Part shown: one piece after another, positions 15,806-24,181 of the stretch
Layout of the letters: every line of letters begins with the position of its first letter
Position numbering within the stretch: the first letter of the stretch is position 1
From: Actinomyces trachealis
Lineage (GTDB): Bacteria > Actinomycetota > Actinomycetes > Actinomycetales > Actinomycetaceae
DNA length: 64,000 nt
Assembly (NCBI RefSeq): GCF_015711475.1
Contig: NZ_CP065027.1
Coordinates: forward strand, 2,232,001 to 2,296,000
Direction: 5' to 3'
Translations under genes and position numbers: made by a program
Notes under the pieces: generated by a model
Told to the model about the DNA's origin: nothing
Database searches by the model: none
The model's input: only the letters and a program-made list of their open reading frames with translations

Positions 15806-18274
15806 TCACTCTTGCGCGAGGGCAATGACCGGAGGAACGGCAGCCGCGCGGCCGGCAGGTCGCAGGGATGCACCAATTCCGATGAGTGCCGTGATCGCCA
15901 GTAGGCCGAGCAGTGGGAGCCAAGGCAGGCTCACGCGGAGGCCGAAGTTGCCCATGGCGGCAAGCGATCCGACCGCTCCGAGCAGCGCTCCGGCGATGAT
16001 GCCCAGGACGCCGCCGATTAGTGCCAGCAGTACCGCCTCGGTGACGACGAGCCTGCGGATTCCAGAGCGGTCAGAACCGATGGCACGTAGAAGCCCGATC
16101 TCTCGGGTTCGCTCCACCACAGAAACGTCGGTCGTGTTCGCCATGCCGGACAGACAGATCACGAGGGCGGCGACCATGACCAGGCCGATGGTGAGCTCGG
16201 TGCGCTGGAGAAGTGCCGTGAACTCGTCGCGGTCCTCGGAGCTGCCCTGAGCCATGAGGTTCTGGCCGCGGATGGCCTGGCTGACCGCGTCCTCGACGGT
16301 CTTGGAGGAGCCGTCGCCGGTGGTGCGCACCCACATGACCGCTTCGGTGGACGCGCCTCCGTTCAGGCGTTGCGCCGTAGCGGGAGTGATGGCCGGAGTC
16401 CACCATGCATTGTTGTGGCGAGCGGTTAGCTCGACACTGCCAGCCGGACCGGTCAGCGTCACCCGAGCACCGTCGGCGATACCCTGGTGGTCGTTGACGA
16501 CCAGCACATCATCGTCAAGGTCCTCCATGCCGGAGGTGGAGCGAGAGACAGTAGAGACATCTGCAGGGCTGAAGAAACTGACTCCGATCGGCTGGGTGCG
16601 GCCGTCCACGGTCATGTCTACGTACATGCCGGGAACAAAGGTGGTCCCCTCTACCCCATCAACTGCCTCGACCGTTGCAGTAAGCGCTTCCTTATCCGTA
16701 TCTGGTTCCACCCCGAAGATCGTGATGTCAATCGGTGAGTTCTCCGCCTGGATTCGCTGGTAGGAGTCGTTGACGGAGAAGAAGGCCACGAGCACCGCGG
16801 AGCCGACCAGCATGCACAGGAACAAAGTGGCGGTGGTTGCAGTGGAGCGCCCCCTGTTGCGGCTCAAGTTGCGTGCCGCCAGATGGAGGGTCGGGTACCT
16901 ACTGTCGGAGCCGATTCGTTCCACGAGGCTCACCAACACCCCGACCAGGAACGGCAGGGCGAGCAGAATGCCCAGCGCTATCAGCACGGCGCCACCGACC
17001 ATGACGTAGAAGCTCTGTGTGCTCGCTCCGAAGATGAGGACCGCGGCGCCGCCTACTACCAGCAGGCCGCCGCCCGCTGCCGCCCATGCCCGTACGCGGC
17101 CACGCCGCTGCGGCGCCGCTGTCAGTCCGGTGACCGCAATTAGTGGGGAGACGCGGGAGGCCCGGCGGGCGGGCCGGAGCACCGCAATGAGGGTGACGAG
17201 CGTGCCCAGCAGGATCGTGGCTACGAGGCCCCGTGGCGTGATCGTGAGCTGGTCCGTGCTCAGACCGCTGATGATCCCCGAGCGGATCACGGCTGCTGCC
17301 ACGCCGACTCCGACTGCCGCCCCCAGGCAGGAGCCGATCAACCCGGTAAGTGCGGCGGTGCGCAGGACGGAGCGCATTATCTGAGGGCGGGAGGCACCAA
17401 TGCATCGCAGCAGTCCGATCGTGCGGGTCTGGCGGGCGATCAAGGTGGTGAATGTGGTGGCGATGACGATCGCCGCCACCACCGCGCACACGGGTGCCAG
17501 CAGATTCAGAGTCGTGGTGATGACGGTGGCGCCGACGGTGGATGAGGCGGCCCGCTGCGCTATGGCTTCATCAGCGCTCAAGACGACTGCCCCGGGCAGG
17601 GTGGCTTGTACCGTCTTCGTGACTTCGTCCAGCACCGTGCCGGTATTGGCACCGGCACGCGCAGTCACATAAATGTTGTAGTAAGACGTGTCCGCTCCCA
17701 TGGCGGCCAGCTGTTCGGGCACTGCGTACACGGTTCCCTGCGTACCTTCGTCGCGCGCCCCCGCGTCAGGCCCGGGCGAGACAATGCCGACGATGATGGG
17801 GCTCGTGTGTATGTCGCCGTAGTAGTCGTTCTTGAGGCGGACCGTGTCGCCCACGCTTAGGCCCTGCATCTGTGCCAAGCGGGTGCTGATCGCTACCTCA
17901 TTGACGGCGTCGGGCAGCCGACCGGCGATCAGTGACGTACGCTCGCCGAGCGTGGGGACGTCACGCGTCACCACCGCGGTATCTCCCACTGACAGATCAA
18001 GCTGAATCACGTCCCAGTGCTCGCCGCGGGCAGACTCGACGCCGTCGAGGCCCGCGAGCCGGGAGACCAAGGTGTCGTTAAGGCCTTCCCCGCTGTCAGT
18101 ACGGCGTCCGGCATTCACCACCACGTCGGCGCTGCCGACGGACAGCTCGGCGTTGCTGCGCATCTGGGCAGTGAAGGAGTCGGACACGACGAAGGCAAAG
18201 GCTATGAGTGCGGCGCTCATGGCGACCGCCACCAGGGCGGCCACGGTGCGGCGCAGGTCGAGCATGGCGGGCAT
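15806..18274 (-). CDS. FtsX-type ABC transporter permease B
   Basis: This permease of 822 residues has the same layout as permease A: an N-terminal helix, an outer domain, a first FtsX bundle near residues 260-375, further helices near 395-450, a second outer domain and a second FtsX bundle at the C-terminus (LTIGLVMVAALVICLSG, then the GMANTTDVSVVERTREIG motif). It is cotranscribed with, and overlaps by one base, the ATPase at 18274-19062. Apart from the first 24 codons it shares only moderate similarity with permease A, mostly in the FtsX segments (for example GMANTTDVSV). The two transporters probably handle different substrates with the same motor. The gene ends 136 bp from the right end of the ISL3 element. 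Confidence 0.88.
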   Translation of the reverse strand: MPAMLDLRRTVAALVAVAMSAALIAFAFVVSDSFTAQMRSNAELSVGSADVVVNAGRRTDSGEGLNDTLVSRLAGLDGVESARGEHWDVIQLDLSVGDTAVVTRDVPTLGERTSLIAGRLPDAVNEVAISTRLAQMQGLSVGDTVRLKNDYYGDIHTSPIIVGIVSPGPDAGARDEGTQGTVYAVPEQLAAMGADTSYYNIYVTARAGANTGTVLDEVTKTVQATLPGAVVLSADEAIAQRAASSTVGATVITTTLNLLAPVCAVVAAIVIATTFTTLIARQTRTIGLLRCIGASRPQIMRSVLRTAALTGLIGSCLGAAVGVGVAAAVIRSGIISGLSTDQLTITPRGLVATILLGTLVTLIAVLRPARRASRVSPLIAVTGLTAAPQRRGRVRAWAAAGGGLLVVGGAAVLIFGASTQSFYVMVGGAVLIALGILLALPFLVGVLVSLVERIGSDSRYPTLHLAARNLSRNRGRSTATTATLFLCMLVGSAVLVAFFSVNDSYQRIQAENSPIDITIFGVEPDTDKEALTATVEAVDGVEGTTFVPGMYVDMTVDGRTQPIGVSFFSPADVSTVSRSTSGMEDLDDDVLVVNDHQGIADGARVTLTGPAGSVELTARHNNAWWTPAITPATAQRLNGGASTEAVMWVRTTGDGSSKTVEDAVSQAIRGQNLMAQGSSEDRDEFTALLQRTELTIGLVMVAALVICLSGMANTTDVSVVERTREIGLLRAIGSDRSGIRRLVVTEAVLLALIGGVLGIIAGALLGAVGSLAAMGNFGLRVSLPWLPLLGLLAITALIGIGASLRPAGRAAAVPPVIALAQE

Positions 18275-19441
18275 CAGCGCACCCCCTGCACGGCGGCCGC
18301 CGGGGCGGCGTGCTGGCCGGCGGGGCGGGCGAGCACGTCGTCGCCGACGATCCGCCCGTCCCGCAGCCGGACGATCCGGTTGGTTGCCTCGGCCGCGTTC
18401 TCATCGTGGGTGACCATGACCACCGTCTGCCCCAGCACCTCGCACATGCGGGCCAGCGTCTCCAGCAGGGAGGCGGCCGAGGCGCTGTCCAGGGCTCCGG
18501 TGGGCTCGTCGGCGAAGACGACCTCCGGACGTCCCACCAGGGCGCGGGCCACCGCCACGCGCTGCTGCTGCCCGCCGGACAGCTCACTGGGCCGGTGCCC
18601 GAGCCGGTCCCCGATCCCCAGGGAGTCGATGACGGCGTCGTACCAGTTCTGCTCGGGCTTGCGGTGGGCCAGCCGCAGCGGCAGCAGGATGTTCTCCTCC
18701 GCCGTCAGCTGGGGCAGCAGGTTGAAGGCCTGGAACACGAAGCCGAGCCGGTCACGGCGCACCGCCGTCAGCTGGCGGTCATTCATCCCGGCCAGGTCCT
18801 CCCCGGCGATGAACACGCTGCCTGCGTCCGGGGTGTCCAGGCCCGCCAGGCAGTGCAGCAGGGTGGACTTGCCCGAGCCGGACGGACCCATCACCGCCAC
18901 GAACTGGCCGCGACTGACGGCCAGGGAGACATGGTCCAGGGCCGTGACCTGCGCGCCGCCGGTGCCGTAGACCTTGCTCAGCATGCGGGCCTCGACCACG
19001 GTCGGCGAAGCCGCATCGGCTCCGGACAGTCCCGGATAGGCGGATTCAGTGGAAGTCGGCATCAAGGGTTCCTCCATCACAGCTCGTATCAGCAAACGTG
19101 TTCCACAGTAGAAGCCTGGGAAATCACCGGGAATACGCCTGAGGACGGAACTCTTCAGCCGCTGGGCACATATATGGCAGACCCTCTACTACCTCCGTAC
19201 CATCCCGCCTCGTTCCCCCGGGCGAGACCGCGGTCACAACCGCACGGCCCCTGAGCCTTCGCACCACCACCACTCACTGAGCAGGGCACCGGCTGCGCGA
19301 CCGGACGCACGACGGCCCCGGTCAGGGGTCCTCGCACCAGAACCGTCCGCACGCGTCACCGGCCGGAATCCCCGATCCGCGCTCCTGCGCACGATACGGT
19401 CGAGCCATGGCTGACACCCCGTCCCCGGAGCGCCGCTGGCG
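18202..19441. repeat. Right arm of 1,240-bp inverted repeat
   Basis: This is the mirror of 6054-7293. It includes the 5' end of permease B, the ATPase gene, the promoter region and the first 35 bases of the hisN-like gene. Recombination between the arms would invert the intervening 10.9 kb. Confidence 0.93.
18274..19062 (-). CDS. MacB/LolD-type ABC transporter ATPase (right copy)
   Basis: This gene is identical in translation to 6433-7221, with the same 262 residues, GGAGG ribosome site and upstream region. It serves permease B. Because the right arm continues naturally into the divergent hisN gene, this copy appears to be the original. Two identical ATPases next to two diverged permeases imply recent duplication or gene conversion of the ATPase part only. 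Confidence 0.93.
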   Translation of the reverse strand: MPTSTESAYPGLSGADAASPTVVEARMLSKVYGTGGAQVTALDHVSLAVSRGQFVAVMGPSGSGKSTLLHCLAGLDTPDAGSVFIAGEDLAGMNDRQLTAVRRDRLGFVFQAFNLLPQLTAEENILLPLRLAHRKPEQNWYDAVIDSLGIGDRLGHRPSELSGGQQQRVAVARALVGRPEVVFADEPTGALDSASAASLLETLARMCEVLGQTVVMVTHDENAAEATNRIVRLRDGRIVGDDVLARPAGQHAAPAAAVQGVR

Positions 19442-20219
19442 CGACGACCTGTACCTGGCGCACACCATCGCGGACCAGGTAGACCCGCTGACCCTGGCAC
19501 ACTTCGACCACCAGGACTTCGCCGTCGAGACCAAGCCGGACCTCACCCCCGTGACGGATGCGGACCGTGAGGCCGAGCGGCTCATCCGCGACTACCTCGG
19601 GCGGGCCCGCACCCGCGACTCCGTGCTCGGCGAGGAGTACGGCACCTCGGGCCACTCCCCGCGCCAGTGGGTCATCGACCCGATCGACGGCACGAAGAAC
19701 TTCGTGCGGGGCGTGCCCGTGTGGGCCACGCTCATCAGCCTCGTCGAGGACGGCGAGGTCGTCGTCGGCCTCGTCTCCGCACCCGCGCTGGGCCGCAGGT
19801 GGTGGGCGGTCACGGGCGGCGGGGCCTGGACCGGACGCTCCCTGTCCGCCGCCCGACAGCTGCACGTCTCAAGCGTCGCCACGCTGGAGGACGCCTCCCT
19901 GTCCTACTCGTCCCTGTCCGGCTGGGCCGAGCGCCGTCGCCTGCGCGGGATGCTCTCACTCATGCAGTCCTGCTGGCGCACCCGCGCCTACGGCGACTTC
20001 TGGTCCTACATGCTGCTGGCCGAGGGCGCCGTCGACCTGGCCGCCGAGCCCGAGCTCGAGCTGTACGACATGAGTGCCCTCGTGCCCATCGTCGCCGAAG
20101 CGGGCGGCACCTTCACCTCGCTGGTCGGTGAGCCCGGGCCCTTCGGGGGTGACGCGCTGGCCACCAACACGCTCCTGCACGAGGCCGCCCTGGCCCTGCT
20201 CGACCACGAGACCGACTGA
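19407..20219 (+). CDS. hisN: Histidinol-phosphatase-like inositol monophosphatase family protein
   Basis: This Mg-dependent phosphatase of 270 residues belongs to the IMPase superfamily. The metal-site motifs are present: GEEYG (first acidic pair near residue 77), WVIDPIDGTKNF (near residue 90) and the C-terminal GDFWSYMLLAEGAVDLAAEP, whose GDFWSY variant matches actinobacterial HisN enzymes that dephosphorylate histidinol phosphate in histidine synthesis. Other IMPase substrates such as inositol 1-phosphate remain possible. The gene is divergent from the ABC ATPase. Its first 35 bases lie inside the inverted repeat, so a 12-codon stub of it is found at 6053-6088. Confidence 0.85.
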   Translation: MADTPSPERRWRDDLYLAHTIADQVDPLTLAHFDHQDFAVETKPDLTPVTDADREAERLIRDYLGRARTRDSVLGEEYGTSGHSPRQWVIDPIDGTKNFVRGVPVWATLISLVEDGEVVVGLVSAPALGRRWWAVTGGGAWTGRSLSAARQLHVSSVATLEDASLSYSSLSGWAERRRLRGMLSLMQSCWRTRAYGDFWSYMLLAEGAVDLAAEPELELYDMSALVPIVAEAGGTFTSLVGEPGPFGGDALATNTLLHEAALALLDHETD

Positions 20220-20224
20220 GGCCT

Positions 20225-20260
20225 GTCGGCCCGGGGCCCGGGGCCACTGAGGGGGCCGAC
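20225..20260 (+). terminator. Hairpin after hisN
   Basis: GTCGGCCC at 20225-20232 pairs with GGGCCGAC at 20253-20260 directly after the hisN stop. There is no T-run, as is common in GC-rich actinobacteria. Confidence 0.45.
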
Positions 20261-20377
20261 GGCGGCCCCACCGCGCGCAGCCCCACTGAGTGCGGGGCCA
20301 CAGGGCCCGGCACCCGCCCACGCGCCGCGCTGGCGGTAGCCTGCCGGAAGAACCGTCCGCGCTAGCACAGGAGCCCC

Positions 20378-21214
20378 ATGAACTGGCTGCACGCCGTCAT
20401 CCTCGGCATCGTCGAGGGCATCACCGAGTTCCTGCCCGTGTCCTCCACCGGGCACCTCAACATCGTCGAGAAGCTCCTCGGCTACGACATCAACACGGTC
20501 GGGATGACGGCCTTCACCGCCGTCATCCAGGTCGGCGCGATCCTGGCCGCCGTCATCTACTTCTGGTCCGACATCGTGCGCATCGTCGCCGCCTGGGGCC
20601 AGGGGCTGGTGCGCCGCGGGGCCCGCGAGAACCCCGACTACACGCTCGGCTGGGGCATCATCCTGGGCTCGGTGCCGGTGGCCGTCGTCGGCCTGGCGCT
20701 CAAGGACTTCATCGAGGTCACGTCCCGCTCCCTGTGGGTCATCGCCGGCGCCCTCATCGTCTGGTCGGCCGTCATGTGGTTGGCGGACCGCCGGACGGAG
20801 CTGACCAAGGGCATGCGGGACGTGACGGTCAAGGACGCGCTCATCATCGGCTGCTTCCAGGCGCTCGCACCGGTCCTGCCGGGCATCTCCCGCTCAGGGG
20901 CGACGATCTCCGCGGGACTGTTCCTGCGCTTCGACCGCGTGACGGCCACGCGCCTGTCCTTCTTCATGGGCATCCCCGCGCTCGTGGCCGCGGGTCTGCT
21001 CGAGGCGGTGGGCGAGGCCGACCACATCGCGGCCACGGTCGGGTGGGGGGCCACGCTCATCGCGACCGCGGTGTCCGGCCTGGTCGCCTACGCGACCATC
21101 GCGTGGCTGCTGAGGTTCGTCTCCTCCAACACATTCACGGGCTTCCTCGTCTACCGCGTGGGCCTGGGCGCGGCCATCATGGCGCTCGTCGCCTCCGGCC
21201 TGGTGACGGCTTGA
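20378..21214 (+). CDS. uppP: Undecaprenyl-diphosphatase (BacA/UppP)
   Basis: This integral membrane enzyme of 278 residues removes a phosphate from undecaprenyl pyrophosphate, recycling the lipid carrier of cell-wall synthesis and giving bacitracin tolerance. The two family signatures are present: GITEFLPVSSTGHL (residues 14-27), with the catalytic Glu and Ser, and PGISRSGATISAGL (around residue 168), with the catalytic Arg. About eight hydrophobic segments are spread along the protein. The length is normal. The gene appears monocistronic, and an ORF with PIN-like features overlaps its 3' third on the other strand. Confidence 0.95.
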   Translation: MNWLHAVILGIVEGITEFLPVSSTGHLNIVEKLLGYDINTVGMTAFTAVIQVGAILAAVIYFWSDIVRIVAAWGQGLVRRGARENPDYTLGWGIILGSVPVAVVGLALKDFIEVTSRSLWVIAGALIVWSAVMWLADRRTELTKGMRDVTVKDALIIGCFQALAPVLPGISRSGATISAGLFLRFDRVTATRLSFFMGIPALVAAGLLEAVGEADHIAATVGWGATLIATAVSGLVAYATIAWLLRFVSSNTFTGFLVYRVGLGAAIMALVASGLVTA

Positions 21215-21871
21215 GAGCAGGGGCGGCGCGAGGGGTGGGCCGACGGCGCGGGACGTGTGGGGCGGTGAGGACCCGCAGGAGGGGCAGATCTTGCGCAGGT
21301 CCTTCTCGTTCTGGCTGTACCAGTCGCTGTAGCCGCCTTGTCTGAAAGGCCATTGCAATGGCTTGAGCCGTTCGGTCGGCTCGACGGCAAGTATGGCGTC
21401 CGCGAGTCCGCTGCAACTGCTCGGGGAGGGTTTGCGCCCTTCAACAACACTTCGCGCGATGGCCCACAGGGCCCCGTGGGTAGGTGGACCCTCGTTGTTG
21501 CTGCTCACCGCCTTTTTCGCGTCCTTGTCGTCGATGATCGCGACGGCATCTTCTTCCCGGCTCGCGATGAGTGCAACGAAGGCCTCCCCGACGTGGTGCC
21601 CTTGCGTCAAGTCGGTTCCCAGTCGCTCGAGCCAGGTGTTGAGCTCACCGAAGACCTCAATCTCGGTGAAAACGTGGCAGTCAACGACTTCGAACCCACT
21701 CTCCTCACACTCGCCCACACCAAGGCCACGCAGTTCTTTGACGACGACGGACGGCAGCACGTGCCGTCTGTCCTTGGTTCCAGCAGCGTCCAGAAGCGAT
21801 TCGCAGCGGTCGCATGCCTGGGCGTACGTCGGCCCCGTCGTGTCCCAGACGAAGGCCCTCCCCTTGCTCAC
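20894..21871 (-). CDS. PIN-domain-like protein with a suspect C-terminal extension
   Basis: The first 160 residues look like a PIN nuclease: AFVWDTTGPTYAQACD at the start (acidic residue on strand 1), PSVVVKELRGLG (conserved Glu) and GEAFVALIASREEDAVAIID followed by DDKDAKK (the third acidic cluster). Such proteins are often toxins or RNases. The frame then passes WYSQNEKDLRKICPSCG and runs on without a stop for another 320 bp, antisense to uppP. That tail is Arg/Pro-rich shadow sequence. The natural stop was probably lost by deletion or frameshift near 21220-21300. GTG 21871 is a guessed start; GTG 21919 is an alternative. No antitoxin gene is obvious nearby. Confidence 0.5.
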   Translation of the reverse strand: MSKGRAFVWDTTGPTYAQACDRCESLLDAAGTKDRRHVLPSVVVKELRGLGVGECEESGFEVVDCHVFTEIEVFGELNTWLERLGTDLTQGHHVGEAFVALIASREEDAVAIIDDKDAKKAVSSNNEGPPTHGALWAIARSVVEGRKPSPSSCSGLADAILAVEPTERLKPLQWPFRQGGYSDWYSQNEKDLRKICPSCGSSPPHTSRAVGPPLAPPLLSSRHQAGGDERHDGRAQAHAVDEEARECVGGDEPQQPRDGRVGDQAGHRGRDERGPPPDRGRDVVGLAHRLEQTRGHERGDAHEEGQARGRHAVEAQEQSRGDRRP

Positions 21872-22029
21872 AGGACTGCACCGTCGTCGACGGTCAGCCC
21901 CAGGGACACCCCCCACCACATCTGCAGATATATACAGGCGTATGCGAGAACGACATACCCGTCAATGAAACTACAGATTCAGGCCTGGTCCATGCCCCTC
22001 GCTCCCAAGCCCTACGTCCCCGGAGCAAT

Positions 22030-22269
22030 CCACCTCCCCGCTGGGACCGCACGGCCCAGGCCGAGAAGTACTACCTGCGGGCCATGTGCCCCGAAGGCGA
22101 GGACGGCATCGGCAGCGACGAGGTCGCCAGCCGACTAAACAAGACCAGCCAGAGCCAGAGTGGGGTCCGCAGCTCCCTCATCCGCAAAAGCATCGTGTAC
22201 GCACCTAACCACGGCGTCTTCACCGCCCCGGGCATGGCCGGATTCATCTCCCAGCAGCACGGCGAGTAG
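22030..22269 (+). pseudogene. C-terminal remnant of an AAA-type ATPase with winged helix
   Basis: The frame ending at 22269 reads WDRTAQAEKYYLRAMCPEG, then SDEVASRLNKTSQSQSG, LIRKSIVYAPNHG and FTAPGMAGFI. This resembles the winged-helix tail of large actinobacterial AAA ATPases (a helix-turn-helix that asks for an R-x-x-L-I-x-K-G-L-I-Y-A-P segment). The ATPase domain is absent, and upstream sequence in this frame is not coding-like. It is a truncated gene. Confidence 0.55.
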
Positions 22270-22338
22270 GCCCCCGTCCAACCCACACGGGTGACCGCTC
22301 CTACCGTCCCCGGTGCCAGGAGCGCGATACTCACCCCC

Positions 22339-24036
22339 ATGTCCACCCCCACGCCCCCCATGACCCCCGGCCCCTCCAGCGGCCCCCTGATCGTCCAGTC
22401 AGACCGCACCGTGCTGCTGGAAGCCGCACACCCGCAGGCCGATGCGGCCCGGCGCGCCCTGGCTCCCTTCGCAGAGCTGGAGCGGGCCCCCGAGCACGTG
22501 CACACCTACCGCATCACCCCCCTAGCCCTGTGGAACGCGCGCGCCGCCGGGCTGGACGCCGAGACCGTGGTGCACACCCTCATCACCTACTCGCGCTTCC
22601 CCGTGCCGCACTCGCTGCTGACGGAGGTCGCCGAGACCATGGGCCGCTACGGGCGCCTCCAGCTGCTCTCCGATCCCGCCCACGGCCTAGTGCTACACGC
22701 CAACGACCAGGCGGTGCTCGCGGAGGTCACCCGCTCAAAGCGCACCACCGGGCTGCTCGGTGAGCGCCTAGGGGACGCCGACGTCGTCGTCCACCCCTCT
22801 GAGCGCGGGCACCTCAAGCAAGTGCTCATCAAGCTGGGCTGGCCTGCGGAGGACCTGGCCGGTTACGTGGACGGTGAGGCCCACCCCATCACCCTGCGCG
22901 CGGACCCCACTGGTGCCGCCGCCGGGCAGGCCGGGGCCTTCACCTTACGCAGCTACCAGGCCGAGGCGGTGGACGCCTTCTGGGCTGGGGGCAGCGGCAT
23001 CGTTGTACTGCCCTGCGGTGCGGGCAAGACCCTGGTGGGGGCCGCCACCATGGCCCGCAGCTCCACCACCACCCTGATTCTGGTGACCAACGCGGTCTCT
23101 GCGCGCCAGTGGAAGGAGGAACTCATGCGGTTCACCAGCCTGACGGCCGAGGAGATTGGCGAGTACTCGGGGTCGCGCAAGGAGGTCCGGCCAGTCACCA
23201 TCGCCACCTACCAGGTGCTCACCACCAAGCGGAAAGGCGTGTACCCGCACCTGGACCTGTTTGACGCGCACGACTGGGGGCTGATCATCTACGACGAGGT
23301 GCACCTGTTGCCCGCCCCCGTCTTCCGCATGACCGCTGACCTGCAGGCGCGCCGCCGTCTGGGGCTGACTGCCACGCTGGTGCGTGAGGACGGGCGGGAG
23401 GATGAGGTCTTCAGCCTGATCGGCCCCAAGCGCTATGACGCTCCTTGGAAAGACCTGGAGAACCAGGGGTGGATTGCACCCGCCGTGTGCACGGAGGTAC
23501 GGCTGACCCTCAGTGCAGGCGAGCGCATGACTTACGCGACTGCTGAGCTGGAGGACCGCTACCGGCTGTCCGCCGCGAGCCCCGCCAAGAACCAGGTGGT
23601 GCGGCAGCTGCTGGCCCGCCACCCTGGGGAGCCCGCCCTGGTGATCGGACAGTACGTGGACCAGATGGAGGAGCTTGGCGAGGAGCTGGGGGCGCCGGTG
23701 ATCACCGGGGCGACGACGGTGCGTGAACGCCAGCGCCTCTATGACGCGTTCCGGGCCGGGGAGGTAGGGACCCTGGTGGTCTCCAAGGTCGCGAACTTCT
23801 CTATCGACCTGCCTGGGGCGACGGTGGCCGTGCAAGTGTCTGGGAGCTTCGGGTCGCGGCAGGAGGAGGCACAACGGTTGGGGCGGATCGTGCGCCCCAA
23901 GGAGGATGGCCGCCAGGCGCACTTCTACACGGTGGTGGCCCGGGACACGGTGGACCAGGAGTTTGCGGCGCGTCGGCAGCGGTTCCTGGCGGAGCAGGGT
24001 TACGCCTACGAGATTGTTGACGCCGAGGATTTGTGA
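22339..24036 (+). CDS. XPB/Rad25-family DNA helicase
   Basis: This superfamily 2 helicase of 565 residues is related to eukaryotic XPB and the mycobacterial XPB homologue, a 3'-5' DNA translocase thought to act in repair. An N-terminal damage-recognition-like region is followed by Walker A LPCGAGKTLVG (around residue 230), the DEVH box IIYDEVHLLPA, LGLTATLVREDGRED (the XPB-type RED element), and motif VI near AQRLGRIVRPKEDG. ATG 22339 is preferred over GTG 22291; neither has a strong ribosome site. The gene follows degraded sequence at 21.2-22.3 kb and stands alone in its orientation. Confidence 0.9.
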   Translation: MSTPTPPMTPGPSSGPLIVQSDRTVLLEAAHPQADAARRALAPFAELERAPEHVHTYRITPLALWNARAAGLDAETVVHTLITYSRFPVPHSLLTEVAETMGRYGRLQLLSDPAHGLVLHANDQAVLAEVTRSKRTTGLLGERLGDADVVVHPSERGHLKQVLIKLGWPAEDLAGYVDGEAHPITLRADPTGAAAGQAGAFTLRSYQAEAVDAFWAGGSGIVVLPCGAGKTLVGAATMARSSTTTLILVTNAVSARQWKEELMRFTSLTAEEIGEYSGSRKEVRPVTIATYQVLTTKRKGVYPHLDLFDAHDWGLIIYDEVHLLPAPVFRMTADLQARRRLGLTATLVREDGREDEVFSLIGPKRYDAPWKDLENQGWIAPAVCTEVRLTLSAGERMTYATAELEDRYRLSAASPAKNQVVRQLLARHPGEPALVIGQYVDQMEELGEELGAPVITGATTVRERQRLYDAFRAGEVGTLVVSKVANFSIDLPGATVAVQVSGSFGSRQEEAQRLGRIVRPKEDGRQAHFYTVVARDTVDQEFAARRQRFLAEQGYAYEIVDAEDL

Positions 24037-24181
24037 GGGGCAGGGGTGGTTTCACGGCGACGGCGGCGGCGTCACCCAACTGCCAGGACGGGCCAGCAGC
24101 CCGCAGGTCAGCCGCAAAATCACGCCGCTGGCGGCGAAATTGGCCCATGAGTGCTTGCCCGTCTCATCCCGTCACGAGACG

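Noticed and set aside
6054..19441. On/off phase variation of the ABC operons by inversion
   Set aside because: Promoter, ATPase and permease start all lie within or inside the repeat arms, so flipping the segment leaves both operons intact. Simple on/off switching is not supported, though inversion itself is possible.
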